Source: an uncultured Collinsella sp.
GTDB lineage: Bacteria; Actinomycetota; Coriobacteriia; Coriobacteriales; Coriobacteriaceae
Assembly: GCA_900551365.1 (NCBI GenBank)
Contig: URVZ01000101.1
Span: forward strand, 1-6,068
Length of the DNA stretch: 6,068 bases
Reading direction: 5' to 3'
Part shown: in pieces, positions 4,927 to 6,068 of the stretch
Layout: every line of letters starts with the position of its first letter
How positions within the stretch are numbered: the stretch's first letter is position 1
Position numbers and translations under genes: made by a program
Notes under the pieces: model-generated
What the model was told of the DNA's origin: nothing
The model's database searches: none
Seen by the model: only the letters and a program-made list of their open reading frames with translations

Positions 4927-6068
4927 CTATTTAGAATCCGAATCGTCCATGGAGCCGTCGATGCCGGTTTTGGTGTCGTCATCCGTGTTGGAATCGTCAT
5001 CCTTAGCGAAGGGGTTCTTGAAGAAGCCCGTCGCATCGGGCTGCAGACCAGAGAGCTTGATCCAGGGATTATCGAGCTCGGGCTTGGGCATGGCCTTGGC
5101 CTCGGGCGCAGTCTCGTTACCGATAAGCTCAGACTCGTAGATGAAGGTGTCGTCGCCGAGCGCGTCGTAGGCGGCGACCGGGTTGCCATCGGCATCGCGG
5201 TACGGTGTGCCCTTAAACACGGCGCCGTCATAGGCCACAAGCTGGCGGCCGGTCTCATTCTCGAAGTAGAACACGAAGATACCTTTGAGGGCCGCACAAA
5301 GCGGGATGGCAATAATCATGCCGATGGGGCCCATGAGTGCCGAGCCAATAACGAGCGCCGTGAGGCTCATGATGGGATGCACCTGCACCGAGCTCTGCAT
5401 AACCTTAGGCGAAATCACGTTATCGGTGACGTTTTGCGCGACCATCGTCACGACGAGCGTCCATAACGCCAACATGGGGCTGAACATGAAACCGAGCACT
5501 GTGGCGATTGCTGCGCTCACCCAAGGACCGACGACTGGAACCAAATGCATGATGCCGGTAAAGATAGCCATGAGCGCCGCATACGGATGGCCGATGATCA
5601 TAAAACCGATAAAGGCGAGGAAACCACCGCAGATGGACGTCACGACCATACCGCGCATGTAGCCGCCGACAGAGCGAGAAAGGATGGCGACCATAAAGCG
5701 GTACGAGGTCTCCTTCTCCTGACCGATGATGGTGCAAATCTCGTGGTGCATGCGAGGGTAGTCGCAGGCCATCCAGTACGCAAGCACCAGACCAAGGAAG
5801 ATCACGAACAACTGCGAGGCCGTATTGGTGATGAGCGGGAACACACCACGGCCAAGCTCGGCAGCGATCTGAGACACGTACTTTGATGCCACAGTAACAA
5901 GCGACGAAAGATTATCGTCCAAATACTCCTTGAGCGGCGTGTTGTTGAGCGTCTTGGCATGCGAAATCATCTCGTTGAGATCGCCACCCGCAACACGAAG
6001 CTGCTCGGGCAGACGGCTCAGGACTTCCATGATCTGACCAAAGAGAATCGGCGACAAGATGCAAACGA
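4927..6068 (-). CDS. AI-2E/PerM-family membrane permease, N-terminus beyond the window
   Basis: Integral membrane protein of the AI-2E transporter (UPF0118/PerM) family. Members have been linked to autoinducer-2 export and to Na+/H+ antiport, so the substrate here is unknown. The frame is open to the right edge; the first membrane helices and start are missing, and the TTG at 6057 is internal. Counting from that TTG, a soluble segment (about 1-73) is followed by hydrophobic helices near 75-95, 136-156, 160-180, 181-206 and 231-265. Family hallmarks are GYMRGMVVTSICGGFLAFIG (132-151), GHPYAALMAIFTGIMHLVPVVGP (156-178; the HLVPVVGP turn), the NVTDNVISPKVM segment (209-220) and the VQVHPIMSL loop (225-232). 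After the last helix comes a tail of about 110 residues ending in a Asp/Ser-rich stretch, which is not part of the usual family domain. It converges with the small gene on the other strand. No terminator is seen directly after its stop; the first on this strand is about 340 bases further on. Confidence 0.92.
   Translation of the reverse strand, partial: VCILSPILFGQIMEVLSRLPEQLRVAGGDLNEMISHAKTLNNTPLKEYLDDNLSSLVTVASKYVSQIAAELGRGVFPLITNTASQLFVIFLGLVLAYWMACDYPRMHHEICTIIGQEKETSYRFMVAILSRSVGGYMRGMVVTSICGGFLAFIGFMIIGHPYAALMAIFTGIMHLVPVVGPWVSAAIATVLGFMFSPMLALWTLVVTMVAQNVTDNVISPKVMQSSVQVHPIMSLTALVIGSALMGPIGMIIAIPLCAALKGIFVFYFENETGRQLVAYDGAVFKGTPYRDADGNPVAAYDALGDDTFIYESELIGNETAPEAKAMPKPELDNPWIKLSGLQPDATGFFKNPFAKDDDSNTDDDTKTGIDGSMDDSDSK

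Noticed and set aside
6055..6057. TTG at 6057 as the start of the permease
   Set aside because: The frame stays open to the window edge and the family's first membrane helices are missing, so the true start lies outside the window.
1..6068. CRISPR arrays, tRNA or rRNA genes, insertion sequences, prophage or defence genes
   Set aside because: No direct-repeat array, cloverleaf, transposase frame, flanking duplication or defence-protein motif was found; nearly all bases belong to housekeeping genes.

Overview
The window looks like a chromosomal housekeeping segment from a high-GC Gram-positive bacterium. The gene order alaS-ruvX-mltG is the one known from Actinomycetota (mycobacteria, for example). 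GC-rich codon choice and the protein style suggest the class Coriobacteriia, possibly a Collinsella-like gut organism. That placement is inference from gene order, composition and protein style; no database was searched.

Layout, right to left on the minus strand: a partial AI-2E/PerM-family membrane permease (4927 to the right edge) with an acidic tail; then, on the opposite strand, one small unrecognised gene for a 79-residue protein with two membrane segments (4681-4920); then a short control region (4487-4680) with an intrinsic terminator and a candidate alaS promoter; then the tightly packed operon alaS (1829-4486), ruvX (1383-1811) and mltG (1390 to the left edge, 3' end missing). alaS and ruvX are 17 bases apart, and ruvX and mltG overlap by 8 bases, so the three are probably co-transcribed, with ruvX and mltG translationally coupled to the gene before them.

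The operon joins alanyl-tRNA charging (AlaS), a YqgF/RuvX RNase H-fold nuclease linked in other bacteria to rRNA maturation or Holliday junctions, and an endolytic murein transglycosylase (MltG) that ends growing glycan strands. The pairing is conserved by position rather than by an obvious shared pathway.

Most of the window is ordinary. The one element not explained by known families is the small plus-strand gene. It is AT-richer than its surroundings (105 G+C of 240 bases, 44%), uses codons that alaS avoids over more than 800 codons, and lies tail to tail with the permease gene with only 6 bases between the stop codons. The first terminator I can see for minus-strand transcription from the permease lies beyond this small gene, so the permease transcript may be antisense to all of it. 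I found no CRISPR array, tRNA, rRNA, insertion sequence or defence system.
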